Assembly: GCF_900110945.1 (NCBI RefSeq)
Contig: NZ_FOFL01000004.1
Coordinates: forward strand, 272,685 to 336,684
DNA length: 64,000 nucleotides
Direction: 5' to 3'
From: Devosia sp. YR412
GTDB lineage: Bacteria > Pseudomonadota > Alphaproteobacteria > Rhizobiales > Devosiaceae
Shown: in pieces, positions 31,319-45,042 of the stretch
How positions within the stretch are numbered: position 1 is the stretch's first letter
Layout: every line of letters begins with the position of its first letter
Notes under the pieces: model-generated
The model's database searches: none
Told to the model about the DNA's origin: nothing
What the model saw: only the letters and a program-made list of their open reading frames with translations
Made by a program: the position numbers and the translations under genes

Positions 31319-31690
31319 TTACTTCGGACGCTTCGCGCCGTACTTGGACCGGCGCTGCTTGCGGTCCTTGACGCTCTGCGTGTCGAGGACACCGCGGAGC
31401 ACGTGGTAGCGAACACCGGGAAGGTCGCGCACGCGGCCGCCACGGATCAGGACCACGGAGTGTTCCTGCAGGTTGTGGCCTTCGCCCGGGATATACGAAA
31501 TGACTTCGCGCGAGTTCGTCAGACGAACCTTAGCAACCTTGCGGAGAGCCGAGTTCGGCTTCTTCGGGGTCGTCGTATAAACGCGAGAGCAAACGCCGCG
31601 CTTCTGCGGATTTGCTTCCATGGCCGGAACCTTGTTCCGCTTTGGCTTGCTGGCGCGTGGTTTGCGGATCAGCTGATTAATGGTGGGCAT
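31319..31690 (-). CDS. rpsL: 30S ribosomal protein S12 (Arg at residue 88)
   Basis: A 123-residue decoding-centre protein. [20 protein letters not shown] and [20 protein letters not shown] are standard, with Lys43 in the PKKPN loop kept. In the second decoding loop the sequence is [13 protein letters not shown]: residue 88 is Arg, coded CGC, where Lys is normal in Escherichia coli and, as I recall, in rhizobia. K88R is a streptomycin-resistance substitution in other bacteria. The start at 31690 is chosen because family members begin MPT; an upstream ATG at 31711 would add 7 residues. It is the first gene of rpsL-rpsG-fusA-tuf and has a long hairpin-bearing leader. Confidence 0.97.
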   Translation of the reverse strand: MPTINQLIRKPRASKPKRNKVPAMEANPQKRGVCSRVYTTTPKKPNSALRKVAKVRLTNSREVISYIPGEGHNLQEHSVVLIRGGRVRDLPGVRYHVLRGVLDTQSVKDRKQRRSKYGAKRPK

Positions 31691-31717
31691 TGCGCTCTTT
31701 CCATCGTCCAAAATTTC

Positions 31718-31742
31718 GGTGCCGTTCCGAGTGAGCGGCGCC
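31718..31742 (-). promoter_or_regulatory. Second hairpin in the rpsL leader
   Basis: On the minus strand GGCGCCG pairs with CGGCACC with one mismatch, followed by GAAATTTTGG, 28 bases before the rpsL ATG. Together with the hairpin at 31811-31847 it makes the str leader markedly structured. A role in autoregulation by S7 or S12 is possible but unproven. Confidence 0.35.
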
Positions 31743-31794
31743 TAAGTTCTTGTTAGTCGCGCGTCCGAAACCGGAAACGCTCCAGGCGGTCTAT

Positions 31795-31847
31795 CGAAAC
31801 AAACCAAAACGGCGCTCATCCGAACCCTAAAAGGATACGGCGGCGCC
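31795..31847 (-). terminator. Terminator-like hairpin in the str operon leader
   Basis: On the minus strand GGCGC pairs with GCGCC and, inside, ATCC with GGAT, followed by GTTTTGGTTTGTTTCG. It lies about 150-185 bases after the predicted transcript start and 121 bases before rpsL. No minus-strand gene precedes it closer than rpoC, which has its own terminator, so an attenuator role is more likely than simple termination of an upstream gene. Confidence 0.55.
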
Positions 31848-32001
31848 CTAATTGCAGCGGACTACTCACGTAAAATGAGCAGTCATGCGCACAGGAATTG
31901 CTTCGTCTAGTTACCCGACAGTGTGTTTGAGTGTCCTGGATGCCCGCACAAGATGGCAGGAACCCGGTGTGACATTCACGACCGACCGCTTAGGTAGGCG
32001 C

Positions 32002-32030
32002 TGTTTAGAGCCGACTCGCCTTTCCGTCAA
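32002..32030 (-). promoter_or_regulatory. Sigma70-type promoter of the str operon (rpsL)
   Basis: On the minus strand TTGACG and TAAACA are exactly 17 bases apart, with a predicted transcript start near 31995. This leaves a leader of about 305 bases before rpsL. The region 31691-32242 holds no credible gene; it contains this promoter, two hairpins and, further upstream, the start region of the YbjN-like gene. Confidence 0.75.
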
Positions 32031-32242
32031 GGATTCTTTCGTGAAAAAACCGCGCGTGAGCCATGCAGTGGCTTGCAATGCTTTTGAGAAAGTGAATCGG
32101 AAAACGTAGGGTCCACGGCCCCTGCCCGATCACGCTGCGCCGTCTGCATCTTCCTCGGCCCGGTCCGAGCGTATAAGATGAGCAGCACAAAGAGTTAAGC
32201 CCCGATGACGAACTGTCTCGCTATGGGTCAAGGGAGAATGCC

Positions 32243-32707
32243 ATGAAACTGACGTCCACTCTGGCCGGCTCGAGCCTGGCGCTGGCCCTGACCCTTTCGG
32301 CCCAGGCGCAGGATCTGCTGACCGGTGCCGACACCGACGCCATCCTGACCGCCGCTAAAGTGCTGGGCACGGCCGAGCTGCACACCCAGCCCAATGGCGA
32401 TCCACTGATCGATGCCACCACAAATGGCACGGCCTACCAGATCTACTTCAAGAACTGCACGGCCCATGCGGCCTGCGAAGACCTCAACTTCTACGTCGGC
32501 TTCCAGATCCAGCCGGGCCTGGACGACATCAATGCCTGGAACCGCGACAAGCGCTTCAGCCGCGCCTATCTCGATGAGCGGGGCGACGCTGTCGTTGAAA
32601 TGGACCTCGACCTGGTCCAGGGCGTGACGCCCAATTACCTGTCCTCTCAGCTGGCGCTCTGGGAACAGGTCGTCGCGGAATTCGCCATGTATATCGGCTA
32701 CCCGTAA
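32243..32707 (+). CDS. YbjN domain-containing secreted protein
   Basis: A 154-residue protein with a signal peptide (residues 1-22, ending AQA-QD). The mature part resembles the YbjN family, once called a putative sensory transduction regulator: a TQPNGDPLIDATTNGTAY strand pair, then YFKNCTAHAACEDLNFYVGF with two cysteines and INAWNRDKRFSRAYLDE, and a long C-terminal helix. AGGGAGA precedes the ATG at 32243. It is the only plus-strand gene in about 31 kb of minus-strand machinery and lies between rpoC and rpsL, genes that are often neighbours. Function is unknown; related proteins have been linked to motility and stress in enterobacteria. Confidence 0.75.
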   Translation: MKLTSTLAGSSLALALTLSAQAQDLLTGADTDAILTAAKVLGTAELHTQPNGDPLIDATTNGTAYQIYFKNCTAHAACEDLNFYVGFQIQPGLDDINAWNRDKRFSRAYLDERGDAVVEMDLDLVQGVTPNYLSSQLALWEQVVAEFAMYIGYP

Positions 32708-32818
32708 CGCGCCTTTGCCGGCAGATTTTCGGCATTGCACCAAGCTTGAAGTAGATGACCGGGAGGGCGTTCTGCCCGCCGGCAGCACTTGCATGCCGCA
32801 CATCAGCAGCAGACCGGC

Positions 32819-32847
32819 AAAAAGAAGGGGGCCCGAAGGCCCCCTTC
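32819..32847 (-). terminator. Intrinsic terminator of rpoBC
   Basis: GAAGGGGGCC and GGCCCCCTTC form a 10-bp perfect stem with loop CGAA, 23 bases after the rpoC stop, followed on the minus strand by five T residues. A very strong Rho-independent terminator; it may also stop the convergent YbjN-like transcript. Confidence 0.9.
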
Positions 32848-32870
32848 CCCATTCAATGATGGAACGTCGC

Positions 32871-37055
<4,185 letters not shown>

Positions 37056-37078
37056 CAATTCTCTCCTCTTTCCGTCAG

Positions 37079-37099
37079 GAGCGGGCGCAACGCCCGCTC
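37079..37099 (-). promoter_or_regulatory. Hairpin between rpoB and rpoC
   Basis: GAGCGGGCG and CGCCCGCTC form a 9-bp stem with a 3-base loop. No T-run follows on the minus strand, so it is more likely an mRNA-processing or stability element than a terminator. Confidence 0.5.
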
Positions 37100-37133
37100 T
37101 CTCAGGAAGTGAATGGGGGTAGGAAGTGCCGGA

Positions 37134-40100
37134 TTATTCCGCCGCTTCCTGAGGAGGTGCGAGCTCCGCTTCGGCCTGGCCGGCTTCCTCCACCAGATCC
37201 CGCATGTCGAGTTCGACATTGAGACCGAGCGAACGGATTTCCTTGACCAGAACGTTGAAGCTCTCGGGGATGCCCGGCTCGAACGTATCGTCGCCGCGCA
37301 CGATGGACTCGTAGACCTTGGTACGACCAGCCACGTCGTCCGACTTGATGGTGAGCATTTCCTGGAGCGTATAAGCCGCGCCATAGGCTTCGAGAGCCCA
37401 CACTTCCATCTCGCCGAAGCGCTGACCGCCGAACTGGGCCTTGCCGCCGAGCGGCTGCTGGGTGACGAGCGAGTAAGGACCGATCGAACGGGCGTGGATC
37501 TTGTTGTCCACAAGGTGATCGAGCTTGAGCATATAGATATAGCCCACGGTCACCTGGCGATCGAACTGCTCGCCCGAACGGCCGTCAAACACCGTCGACT
37601 GGCCAGAAGCCTTCAGCCCTGCGCGTTCGAGCATGACCACGATGTCGGCTTCCTTAGCGCCGTCGAACACCGGGGTCGCGATCGAAACACCCTTGGAAAG
37701 GTGTTCGCCGAGACGCACCAGGCCGTCGTCGTCGAGGTCGGTGATGCTCTCATCACCGGCAAACAGGTCTTGCACTTCGAGACGCAGCGGCTTCAGATCG
37801 CCATTGCGCTGATAGGCCCGGACCATCTCGTCGATCTTCTTGCCCATGCCGGCGCAAGCCCAGCCCAGATGAGTTTCGAGGATCTGGCCGACGTTCATGC
37901 GCGATGGCACGCCCAGCGGGTTCAGCACGATGTCAACCGAGGTGCCGTCTTCAAGATACGGCATGTCTTCGACGGGAACGATGCGGGAAACCACACCCTT
38001 GTTACCGTGACGACCGGCCATCTTGTCGCCTGGCTGGATCTTGCGCTTGGTCGCGATGAAGACCTTGACCATCTTCATCACGCCGGGCGGAAGTTCGTCA
38101 CCGCGCTGCAGCTTGTCGACCTTGTCGATGAAGCGCTGCTCGAGCAGACGACGGCTCTCTTCATACTGCGCATGAAGGGCTTCCATCTCGGTCATGACCT
38201 TGTCGTCATCGACCGCGAACTGCCACCACTTCGAACGCGGCTGAGCCTCGAACATCTGGTCATTGAGCTTGGTGCCCACGACATAGCCCTTCGGGCCAGC
38301 CGTAGCGGCCTTGCCGAACAGCATTTCCTTGAGACGGGCGTAGACGTTACGGTCGAGGATCGACTGCTCGTCATCACGGTCCTTGGCGAGACGCTCGATT
38401 TCCTCGCGCTCGATAGCCATGGCGCGCTCGTCCTTGTCGATGCCGTGGCGATTGAACACGCGCACTTCAACAACAGTACCAGCATCGCCCGGCGGCACGC
38501 GCAGGGAGGTGTCACGAACGTCCGAAGCCTTCTCGCCGAAGATGGCGCGGAGGAGCTTTTCTTCCGGCGTCATCGGCGATTCACCCTTGGGGGTGATCTT
38601 GCCGACAAGGATGTCGCCCGGTGCGACTTCAGCACCAATGTGCACGATACCGGCTTCGTCGAGGTTCTTCAGCGCTTCTTCCGACACGTTCGGAATGTCG
38701 CGGGTGATTTCCTCAGGACCAAGCTTGGTGTCGCGGGCCATCACTTCATATTCCTCGATATGGATCGAGGTGAAGACGTCCTGCATGGCGATCTTCTCGC
38801 TGAGCAGGATGGAGTCTTCGAAGTTGTAGCCATTCCACGGCATGAAGGCGACGAGCACGTTACGGCCCAGAGCCAGATCGCCCAGTTCGGTCGAAGGACC
38901 GTCGGCGATGATGTCGCCCTGGTTGATGTGGTCGCCAACGACGACCAGCGGACGCTGGTTGATGCAGGTCGACTGGTTGGAACGCTGGAACTTCATCAGA
39001 TTGTAGATGTCGACGCCCGACACCGACGCATCGGTTTCTTCCGTTGCGCGGATAACGATACGGGTGGCGTCCACCTGATCGACGATGCCCTTGCGCTTGG
39101 CAACGATAGCGGCGCCGGAGTCACGGGCCACGATCGCTTCCATGCCGGTACCGACGAAGGGCGCATGAGCGCGCAGCAGCGGCACAGCCTGCCGCTGCAT
39201 GTTCGAGCCCATCAGAGCACGGTTGGCGTCGTCGTTTTCAAGGAACGGGATCAGCGAGGCGGCAACCGACACCATCTGCTTGGGGGAAACGTCCATAAGG
39301 TCGACGTTTTCCTTGGGCGTCAGGCCGTTGTCACCGGCGTGGCGAGCAACGACCAGATCGTCCTGCAGCGTACCGTCCTTGTTGAAGACGACGTTAGCCT
39401 GGGCGACGTAGTGCTTGGCCTCTTCCATTGCGGAAAGGTAAACGACGTCCTCGGTCAGCACGCCGTCCACGATCTTGCGGTACGGGGTCTCGATGAAACC
39501 GTACTTGTTGACGCGGGCGAAGGTCGACAGCGAGTTGATCAGACCGATGTTCGGACCTTCAGGGGTCTCGATCGGGCAGATACGGCCATAGTGGGTCGGA
39601 TGCACGTCGCGGACTTCAAAGCCGGCGCGCTCACGGGTGAGACCACCCGGCCCAAGCGCCGAAAGACGACGCTTGTGGGTGATTTCCGAGAGCGGATTGG
39701 TCTGATCCATGAACTGCGACAGCTGCGAGGAGCCGAAGAATTCACGCACAGCGGCAGCAGCCGGCTTAGCGTTGATCAGGTCCTGCGGCATCACCGTGTC
39801 GATTTCGACCGACGACATGCGCTCCTTGATGGCGCGTTCCATGCGGAGCAGACCAAGGCGATAGGAGTTTTCCATCAGCTCGCCGACGGAACGAACGCGA
39901 CGGTTGCCGAGGTTGTCGATGTCGTCGATTTCGCCACGGCCATCGCGCAGATCCACGAGGGTGCGGACGACTTCGACGATGTCTTCCTTGCGCAGGGTGC
40001 GCATGGTGTCGGGGGCATCGAGCTCGAGGCGCATGTTCATCTTGACGCGGCCAACGGCGGACAGGTCATAGCGCTCGCTGTCGAAGAACAGCGACTGGAA

Positions 40101-41276
40101 CATGGCTTCGGCGGTATCGACGGTGGGCGGCTCACCGGGGCGCATGACGCGATAGATGTCAAACAGCGCGTCTTCACGCGTCTCGTTCTTGTCCACGGCC
40201 AGCGTGTTGCGGATATAGCCACCGATCGAGATGTGATCGATGTCGAGGATCGGCAGCTCGTCAAAGCCCAGATCCATCATCTTGGTCAGGGTCTTTTCGT
40301 CGAGCTCGTCGCCTGCCTCCATGTAGACCTCGCCGGTCTTCATGTTGATCAGGTCCTCGGCGACATACATGCCATAGAGGTCTTCGTTGACCGCCAACAG
40401 GTGCGTCAGGCCGTTTTCAGCAAGCTTCTTGGCCTGGCGGGCCGAGAGCTTCTTGCCGGCTTCATGGACGACGTCGCCGGTCTTGGCGTCGATCAGGTCC
40501 ATGGAGGGCTTGGCATTCTTCATCTTCTCGGCGTCGTATGGCTTCTGCCAGCCGGTCGCCGTCTTTTCGAAGGTGATGGTGTTGTAATAGGTCGACAGGA
40601 TTTCTTCGGTATCCATGCCGAGCGCCTTGAGCAGCGACGTCACCGGAATCTTGCGGCGACGGTCGATACGGGCGAACACCACGTCCTTGGCATCGAACTC
40701 GATATCGAGCCAGCTACCGCGGTACGGAATGATACGACCGGCAAACAGCAGCTTGCCCGACGAATGGGTCTTGCCCTTGTCGTGGTCGAAGAACACGCCC
40801 GGCGAACGGTGCATCTGCGAAACGATGACGCGCTCGGTGCCGTTGACGATAAAGGTGCCGTTCATCGTCATGAAGGGCATGTCGCCCATGTAGACGTCCT
40901 GCTCCTTGATGTCCTTGACGGAGCGGGCGCCGGTTTCTTCGTCCACTTCGAACACGATCAGGCGCAGCGTCACCTTAAGCGGGGCAGCGAACGTGATGTC
41001 GCGCGCACGGCACTCGTCGATGTCGTACTTGGGCTGCTCGAACTCGTACTTCACGAATTCGAGAGAGGCCGTATTGGAAAAATCGGTGATCGGGAAAACC
41101 GAACGGAAGACCGACTGAAGCCCTTCGTCGGGACGGCCACCCTTGGGCTCGTCCACGAGGAGGAACTGATCATAGGAGGCCTTCTGGACCTCGATCAGGT
41201 TGGGCATCTGGATGACTTCGCGTATCGAACCGAAGGACTTGCGTACCTTGCGGCGGCCGTTGAACGTGGTAGCCAT
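37134..41276 (-). CDS. rpoB: DNA-directed RNA polymerase beta subunit
   Basis: A 1380-residue subunit. The rifampicin pocket reads [20 protein letters not shown] followed by [10 protein letters not shown]: the Asp, His and Ser that are most often changed in resistant mutants are intact, so susceptibility is predicted at this site. Other landmarks are [18 protein letters not shown] and [15 protein letters not shown]. The start at 41276 ([16 protein letters not shown]) fits the family; a longer frame to 41471 has no support. It lies 407 bases after rplL. Confidence 0.98.
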   Translation of the reverse strand: MATTFNGRRKVRKSFGSIREVIQMPNLIEVQKASYDQFLLVDEPKGGRPDEGLQSVFRSVFPITDFSNTASLEFVKYEFEQPKYDIDECRARDITFAAPLKVTLRLIVFEVDEETGARSVKDIKEQDVYMGDMPFMTMNGTFIVNGTERVIVSQMHRSPGVFFDHDKGKTHSSGKLLFAGRIIPYRGSWLDIEFDAKDVVFARIDRRRKIPVTSLLKALGMDTEEILSTYYNTITFEKTATGWQKPYDAEKMKNAKPSMDLIDAKTGDVVHEAGKKLSARQAKKLAENGLTHLLAVNEDLYGMYVAEDLINMKTGEVYMEAGDELDEKTLTKMMDLGFDELPILDIDHISIGGYIRNTLAVDKNETREDALFDIYRVMRPGEPPTVDTAEAMFQSLFFDSERYDLSAVGRVKMNMRLELDAPDTMRTLRKEDIVEVVRTLVDLRDGRGEIDDIDNLGNRRVRSVGELMENSYRLGLLRMERAIKERMSSVEIDTVMPQDLINAKPAAAAVREFFGSSQLSQFMDQTNPLSEITHKRRLSALGPGGLTRERAGFEVRDVHPTHYGRICPIETPEGPNIGLINSLSTFARVNKYGFIETPYRKIVDGVLTEDVVYLSAMEEAKHYVAQANVVFNKDGTLQDDLVVARHAGDNGLTPKENVDLMDVSPKQMVSVAASLIPFLENDDANRALMGSNMQRQAVPLLRAHAPFVGTGMEAIVARDSGAAIVAKRKGIVDQVDATRIVIRATEETDASVSGVDIYNLMKFQRSNQSTCINQRPLVVVGDHINQGDIIADGPSTELGDLALGRNVLVAFMPWNGYNFEDSILLSEKIAMQDVFTSIHIEEYEVMARDTKLGPEEITRDIPNVSEEALKNLDEAGIVHIGAEVAPGDILVGKITPKGESPMTPEEKLLRAIFGEKASDVRDTSLRVPPGDAGTVVEVRVFNRHGIDKDERAMAIEREEIERLAKDRDDEQSILDRNVYARLKEMLFGKAATAGPKGYVVGTKLNDQMFEAQPRSKWWQFAVDDDKVMTEMEALHAQYEESRRLLEQRFIDKVDKLQRGDELPPGVMKMVKVFIATKRKIQPGDKMAGRHGNKGVVSRIVPVEDMPYLEDGTSVDIVLNPLGVPSRMNVGQILETHLGWACAGMGKKIDEMVRAYQRNGDLKPLRLEVQDLFAGDESITDLDDDGLVRLGEHLSKGVSIATPVFDGAKEADIVVMLERAGLKASGQSTVFDGRSGEQFDRQVTVGYIYMLKLDHLVDNKIHARSIGPYSLVTQQPLGGKAQFGGQRFGEMEVWALEAYGAAYTLQEMLTIKSDDVAGRTKVYESIVRGDDTFEPGIPESFNVLVKEIRSLGLNVELDMRDLVEEAGQAEAELAPPQEAAE

Positions 41277-41631
41277 GAAAGCTCCTGTTTCTGCGCTTCT
41301 TATCGGGTGCGCGTCGATGCGGAAAAGTTGAGCTTTCCCGAACACGCCCCACTGCGATGTGTCGTTGAGGCAGATATCCAAAAATCCGACTATCAGCCGT
41401 CGGGTCTCGGGATATGTGCCCTTGCTAGGCAATAGTCTTGGCTCGTGATGCCTGCGCCCTGCCCCAGCCAAGGACAGGAGAGCCCGAAAACGCCAAACAC
41501 CCCATGGCCATGGACCATAGGGCTACGTGGACGTCACCGTGCCTTCGACATCAAATTCGTCATATATTCCGCAAATTGGCGCCAGGGACCCATCCAATCG
41601 GTCCGGCGAATCATCCCGCTAAAACGAGAAT
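41277..41631 (-). other. rpoB leader region
   Basis: The stretch between the rplL terminator and rpoB holds no credible gene. It contains the palindrome CCATGGCCATGG (41502-41513) and a short stem CCGAC/GTCGG (41387-41403). I could not place a convincing promoter by eye, though the strong terminator upstream implies one or partial read-through. Confidence 0.4.
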
Positions 41632-41660
41632 GCGAGATGGCACATAAAGCGCCATCTCGC
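41632..41660 (-). terminator. Terminator or attenuator between rplL and rpoB
   Basis: GCGAGATGGC and GCCATCTCGC form a 10-bp perfect stem with a 9-base loop, 24 bases after the rplL stop; on the minus strand ATTCTCGTTTTAG follows. An attenuator at this spot is known in Escherichia coli, where it reduces rpoBC relative to the ribosomal genes. Confidence 0.7.
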
Positions 41661-41683
41661 AAAATTCAAGGCTAGAAATCGAA

Positions 41684-42055
41684 TTACTTGAATTCGACCT
41701 TGGCGCCAGCTGCTTCCAGCTTCTTCTTGATGTCTTCGGCTTCAGCCTTGTTGACACCTTCCTTGACAGCCTTGGGAGCTGCTTCAACCAGTGCCTTGGC
41801 TTCGCCGAGGCCCAGGCCTGTGATGGCGCGGACTTCCTTGATGACGTTGATCTTGTTCTCGCCGAACGAGGCAAGGATCACGTCAAATTCGGTCTTTTCT
41901 TCAACGGCAGCAGCCGGAGCACCGGCAGCGGCAGCAGCAGCAACCGGAGCGGCGGCGGAAACGCCCCACTTTTCTTCCAGCAGCTTCGACAGTTCGGAAG
42001 CTTCCAGAACGGTCAGGGCGGACAGGTCGTCAACAATCTTGGCGAGATCGGCCAT
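41684..42055 (-). CDS. rplL: 50S ribosomal protein L7/L12
   Basis: A 123-residue stalk protein that recruits translational GTPases. The N-terminal dimerisation domain (about 1-35) is joined by an Ala-rich hinge (positions 35-50) to the C-terminal domain, with [20 protein letters not shown] and [20 protein letters not shown]. It follows rplJ by 60 bases. Confidence 0.98.
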   Translation of the reverse strand: MADLAKIVDDLSALTVLEASELSKLLEEKWGVSAAAPVAAAAAAGAPAAAVEEKTEFDVILASFGENKINVIKEVRAITGLGLGEAKALVEAAPKAVKEGVNKAEAEDIKKKLEAAGAKVEFK

Positions 42056-42115
42056 TTGATAAATCTCTCTTTTAAGGTGTTCAGTTCAAACCGGCTCCAG
42101 AGGGAGCCATGGGGG

Positions 42116-42637
42116 TTACGCTGCTTCGTTGCTCTTTTCCGCATGAGCGGCCAACACGCGCGCGATACCACCAGCCGGCGCAACGATAACCGAAGCGATA
42201 CGGGTCGCGGGCTGCTTGAGCATCCCGGCGAGCGTAGCGCGCAGTTCGTTGAGCGACGGCATGGTCGCCAGCGCCTTGACGTTATTCGCGTCAAGCGCGG
42301 TCTTGCCCATAACGCCACCGAGAACGACATACTTGGCGTTCTTGTCAGCGAATTTCTGCGCGATCTTGGGCGCAGTCATGGGGTCGGCCGCATAGGCGAT
42401 GACGATCGGACCGATGAACAGGTCCGAAATGTCGGCGTGGTCGGTGTCTTTAAGAGCAAGCTTGGCAAGACGGTTCTTTGCGACCTTCACGTAGCCACCT
42501 GCAGTCTTCACCTCACGGCGAAGGGTCTCCAGATTGGCCACGGTCAGACCGGCATTCTGCGCGAGGACGATCGATCCAGCGCCCGAGAGGGCTGACTGAA
42601 GCGATGCGACAAGCTCACGCTTTTCCGCTCTTTCCAC
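42116..42637 (-). CDS. rplJ: 50S ribosomal protein L10
   Basis: A 173-residue protein that anchors L7/L12 on the ribosome and in Escherichia coli represses its own operon. The core is ERAEKRELVASLQSALSG, QNAGLTVANLETLRREVK, KVAKNRLAKLAL and MGKTALDANNVKALATMPSL. I choose the GTG at 42637 because TGGAG lies 7 bases upstream and family members begin at this point; the ATG at 42652 overlaps that ribosome-binding site and would add five residues. It is preceded by a 318-base leader. Confidence 0.95.
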   Translation of the reverse strand: MERAEKRELVASLQSALSGAGSIVLAQNAGLTVANLETLRREVKTAGGYVKVAKNRLAKLALKDTDHADISDLFIGPIVIAYAADPMTAPKIAQKFADKNAKYVVLGGVMGKTALDANNVKALATMPSLNELRATLAGMLKQPATRIASVIVAPAGGIARVLAAHAEKSNEAA

Positions 42638-42955
42638 TGCTAGTCTCCACATTGAGCCCGACGATATTGCTGTCGAGCCATTGCCAATTGCTGCCCCCTA
42701 CTCTCCGGAGAAAGGAGAGGAGCAACGGTTACAATCGCCTGTAAACCGCGCTGCCACGAGGGCAACTGGCCTGGTTCGAACCGCGATCACCCTGCCCCAT
42801 TCGGAACAGGAAAATTGTGGTCTCACCCCATCTATGCTGGCGTCGGTGGACATTAAGCTGACCCAGATTGATCAGCACCGGCAGTCTCGGACAGGACTTA
42901 TGCTCCCCTTGCGGGAAGCAAAACCGGGCGGCCGAAACCGCCCGGAATTAGAAAA
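42638..42955 (-). promoter_or_regulatory. rplJ leader, probable L10 autoregulatory region
   Basis: The 318 bases between rplA and rplJ begin with the rplA terminator and then hold no credible gene. A leader of this kind normally folds into the L10-binding structure that lets L10-L12 repress rplJL. I see local stems such as CTCTCC/GGAGAG (42700-42719) but cannot establish the L10-leader fold by eye; the assignment rests mainly on position. Confidence 0.5.
42920..42945 (-). terminator. Terminator after rplA
   Basis: CCGGGCGG and CCGCCCGG make an 8-bp stem with a 6-base loop, 11 bases after the rplA stop; TTTTG follows on the minus strand. It separates secE-nusG-rplK-rplA from rplJL. Confidence 0.75.
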
Positions 42956-43642
42956 TTAAAGGGCCGAAGCCGGCTCGACATGGACGCCAGGGCCCATGGT
43001 GGACGACACGGCGACCTTCTTGACGTAGGTGCCCTTGGCCCCTGCGGGCTTGGAGCGCACCACGGCGTCGGTGAAGGCCTTGATGTTCTGCAGCAGGGCT
43101 TCTTCCGAGAAGGAAACCTTGCCAACGCCAGCATGCAGGATACCGGCCTTTTCGACGCGGTATTCCACAGCGCCGCCCTTGGCAGCCTTGACGGCACCAG
43201 CAACGTCGGGAGTAACCGTACCGACCTTGGGGTTCGGCATCAGGTTGCGCGGGCCCAGGATCTTACCCAGGCGACCGACCAGCGGCATCATGTCCGGGGT
43301 AGCAATGCAACGATCGAAATCGATCTTGCCAGCCTGGATCTGTTCCATCAGGTCTTCGGCGCCAACGATGTCTGCACCAGCCTTGCGGGCTTCGTCAGCC
43401 TTGGCATCCTTGGCGAACACGGCCACGCGCACGGTCTTGCCGGTGCCGTTCGGCAGGTTCACCACGCCACGGACCATCTGGTCGGCGTGACGCGGATCAA
43501 CACCGAGGTTGATGGCGATTTCGATGGTTTCGTCGAACTTGGCCGAGGCGCGTGCCTTGACCATCTTCACGGCCTCATCAAGCTTGTACAGCTTGTTGCG
43601 GTCGATGCCCTCGCGGGCCTTTGCGATCTTCTTGCCAGCCAT
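42956..43642 (-). CDS. rplA: 50S ribosomal protein L1
   Basis: A 228-residue L1-stalk protein, and translational repressor of rplKA in Escherichia coli. The signature segment is [20 protein letters not shown], with [20 protein letters not shown] and [16 protein letters not shown] at the C-terminus. It starts 3 bases after rplK and ends before a terminator. Confidence 0.98.
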   Translation of the reverse strand: MAGKKIAKAREGIDRNKLYKLDEAVKMVKARASAKFDETIEIAINLGVDPRHADQMVRGVVNLPNGTGKTVRVAVFAKDAKADEARKAGADIVGAEDLMEQIQAGKIDFDRCIATPDMMPLVGRLGKILGPRNLMPNPKVGTVTPDVAGAVKAAKGGAVEYRVEKAGILHAGVGKVSFSEEALLQNIKAFTDAVVRSKPAGAKGTYVKKVAVSSTMGPGVHVEPASAL

Positions 43643-43645
43643 CTA

Positions 43646-44074
43646 TCAGCCCTCGACCTGAATGCCCATGGAACGGGCAGAGCCTGCAATCATCGACACA
43701 GCAGCGTCGATGTTGTCGGCATTGAGATCCTTCATCTTCTTTTCGGCGATATCACGCAGCTGAGCCACGGTGATCGTACCAGCCGATTCCTTGCCCGGAA
43801 GCTTGGAACCCGACTTGAGATTGACGGCCTTCTTGATGAAGTAGGTGACCGGCGGCTGCTTCATCTCGAAAGTGAAGCTCTTGTCGGCATAGGCGGTGAT
43901 CACGACTGGAATGGGCGAACCCTTTTCCATTTCCTGCGTGGCGGCATTGAAGGCTTTGCAGAATTCCATGATGTTCAGACCGCGCTGACCCAGTGCTGGG
44001 CCGATCGGCGGGGAAGGCGTTGCGGAGCCCGCGGGCACCTGCAGCTTTACGTAGCCAACGATTTTCTTTGCCAT
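43646..44074 (-). CDS. rplK: 50S ribosomal protein L11
   Basis: A 142-residue protein of the GTPase-associated centre, needed for RelA activation. It has [20 protein letters not shown] with the prolines of the thiostrepton site, and the C-terminal [20 protein letters not shown]. It follows nusG by 129 bases and precedes rplA by 3. Confidence 0.98.
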   Translation of the reverse strand: MAKKIVGYVKLQVPAGSATPSPPIGPALGQRGLNIMEFCKAFNAATQEMEKGSPIPVVITAYADKSFTFEMKQPPVTYFIKKAVNLKSGSKLPGKESAGTITVAQLRDIAEKKMKDLNADNIDAAVSMIAGSARSMGIQVEG

Positions 44075-44203
44075 AATCGTCTCTCAGTTGTTCTGCCCGC
44101 TGTCATGCGGACCGTTTGACGCTGTGGTGCAAGGTTTGACCGGATGCTTGGCAGCAACCGCCCTCTCCCACAGATTTCACCGAGCCAAGGCTCAGTGTTT
44201 TGG

Positions 44204-44734
44204 TCAGACCTTTTCGACCTGACCATATTCGAGCTCCACCGGAGTGGGACGCCCGAAAATCGAAACTTCCACCTTGAGGCGGGCGCGCTCTTCGTCGACT
44301 TCTTCCACCACGCCATTGAAGCTGGCGAAGGGACCGTCGGAGACGCGCACATTCTCGCCCACTTCGAACGAGACGGAAGGCTTGGGATGCTCCACGCCTT
44401 CCTGCACCTGCTGCAGGATGCCCATGGCTTCCTTTTCCGAGATCGGCATCGGCTTGTTGTCCGAACCGAGGAAACCCGTCACCTTGGGCGTATTCTTGAT
44501 CAGATGGAATGCCTCGTCGGTCATGTCCATCTTCACCAGCACATAGCCCGGGAAGAACTTGCGTTCGGCATCGACCTTGCGGCCGCGGCGGATCTCGACG
44601 ACCTTTTCGGTCGGCACGATCACGTCTTCAAACAGATGCTCGAGCTTCTTCTGCGCAACCTTCTGGCGGATATCCTCCGCCACCTTGCGCTCGAAGTTGC
44701 TGTATGCCTGAACGATGTACCAGCGCTTGGCCAT
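44204..44734 (-). CDS. nusG: Transcription termination/antitermination factor NusG
   Basis: A 176-residue factor that binds RNA polymerase through its NGN domain (MAKRWYIVQAYSNFERKVAE) and Rho or S10 through the C-terminal KOW domain (VSDGPFASFNGVVEEVDEER). FFPGYVLVKMDMTDEAFHLI is the typical middle. It is 39 bases after secE in the usual order. Confidence 0.98.
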   Translation of the reverse strand: MAKRWYIVQAYSNFERKVAEDIRQKVAQKKLEHLFEDVIVPTEKVVEIRRGRKVDAERKFFPGYVLVKMDMTDEAFHLIKNTPKVTGFLGSDNKPMPISEKEAMGILQQVQEGVEHPKPSVSFEVGENVRVSDGPFASFNGVVEEVDEERARLKVEVSIFGRPTPVELEYGQVEKV

Positions 44735-44773
44735 TAAGCGTCGCCGCTCCCAGTATTAGTATCTATGACCCGA

Positions 44774-44968
44774 CTAGCGGATCGAAAGCATCAGACCGAC
44801 GAGCCAGGAAATCACCTGGTCGGCAGCCAGAAAGAACAGGCTCGCAAAGATCACCAGCACAAGGACCATGACCGTCGAGATCAGGACCTCGTTGCGGCCA
44901 GGCCAAGTGACCTTGGCGGTTTCCTGCCTAACCTGCTGCAGGAACTGGATCGGATTTACGCGTGCCAT
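44774..44968 (-). CDS. secE: Preprotein translocase subunit SecE
   Basis: A 64-residue single-helix SecE. The amphipathic segment FLQQVRQETAKVTWPGRNEV carries the conserved TWP motif, followed by one membrane helix of about 25 residues. The ATG at 44968 (MARVNPIQF) is used; the frame extends to 45028 across the hairpin of the leader and is not believable there. It is first in secE-nusG-rplK-rplA. Confidence 0.96.
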   Translation of the reverse strand: MARVNPIQFLQQVRQETAKVTWPGRNEVLISTVMVLVLVIFASLFFLAADQVISWLVGLMLSIR

Positions 44969-45008
44969 AAACGAATCTACTCTTTGGTGTTTTGGTGCAA
45001 AACCAAAG

Positions 45009-45031
45009 GCCGCGCAGGATTCCCGCACGGC
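45009..45031 (-). promoter_or_regulatory. Terminator-like hairpin at the 5' end of the secE transcript
   Basis: On the minus strand GCCGTGCGGG and CCTGCGCGGC form a 10-bp stem with two G-T pairs and loop AAT, followed by CTTTGGTTTTG. It begins only about 5 bases after the predicted transcript start, so it may protect the 5' end or act on very early elongation, or it may be the terminator of transcripts coming from upstream. Confidence 0.6.
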
Positions 45032-45042
45032 TTGAATGCCGC

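Noticed and set aside
31800..31995. Leader peptides in the str leader (frames of 22 and 6 codons)
   Set aside because: Neither has a ribosome-binding site or a run of regulatory codons; chance frames are likely.
31885..32109. 74-residue plus-strand frame between rpsL and the YbjN-like gene
   Set aside because: It covers the rpsL promoter, has no ribosome-binding site and no recognisable pattern.
37134..41276. Rifampicin-resistance change in rpoB
   Set aside because: The pocket keeps Asp, His and Ser at the main resistance positions; the differences from Escherichia coli (Thr and Leu) are those I associate with the class.
37113..41435. Very long plus-strand frame (1440 residues) opposite rpoB, and similar ones opposite rpoC and fusA
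   Set aside because: These are mirror frames caused by high GC and codon bias in the real genes; composition (rich in His, Asp, Leu, Val, Gly) shows no domain and no ribosome-binding site.
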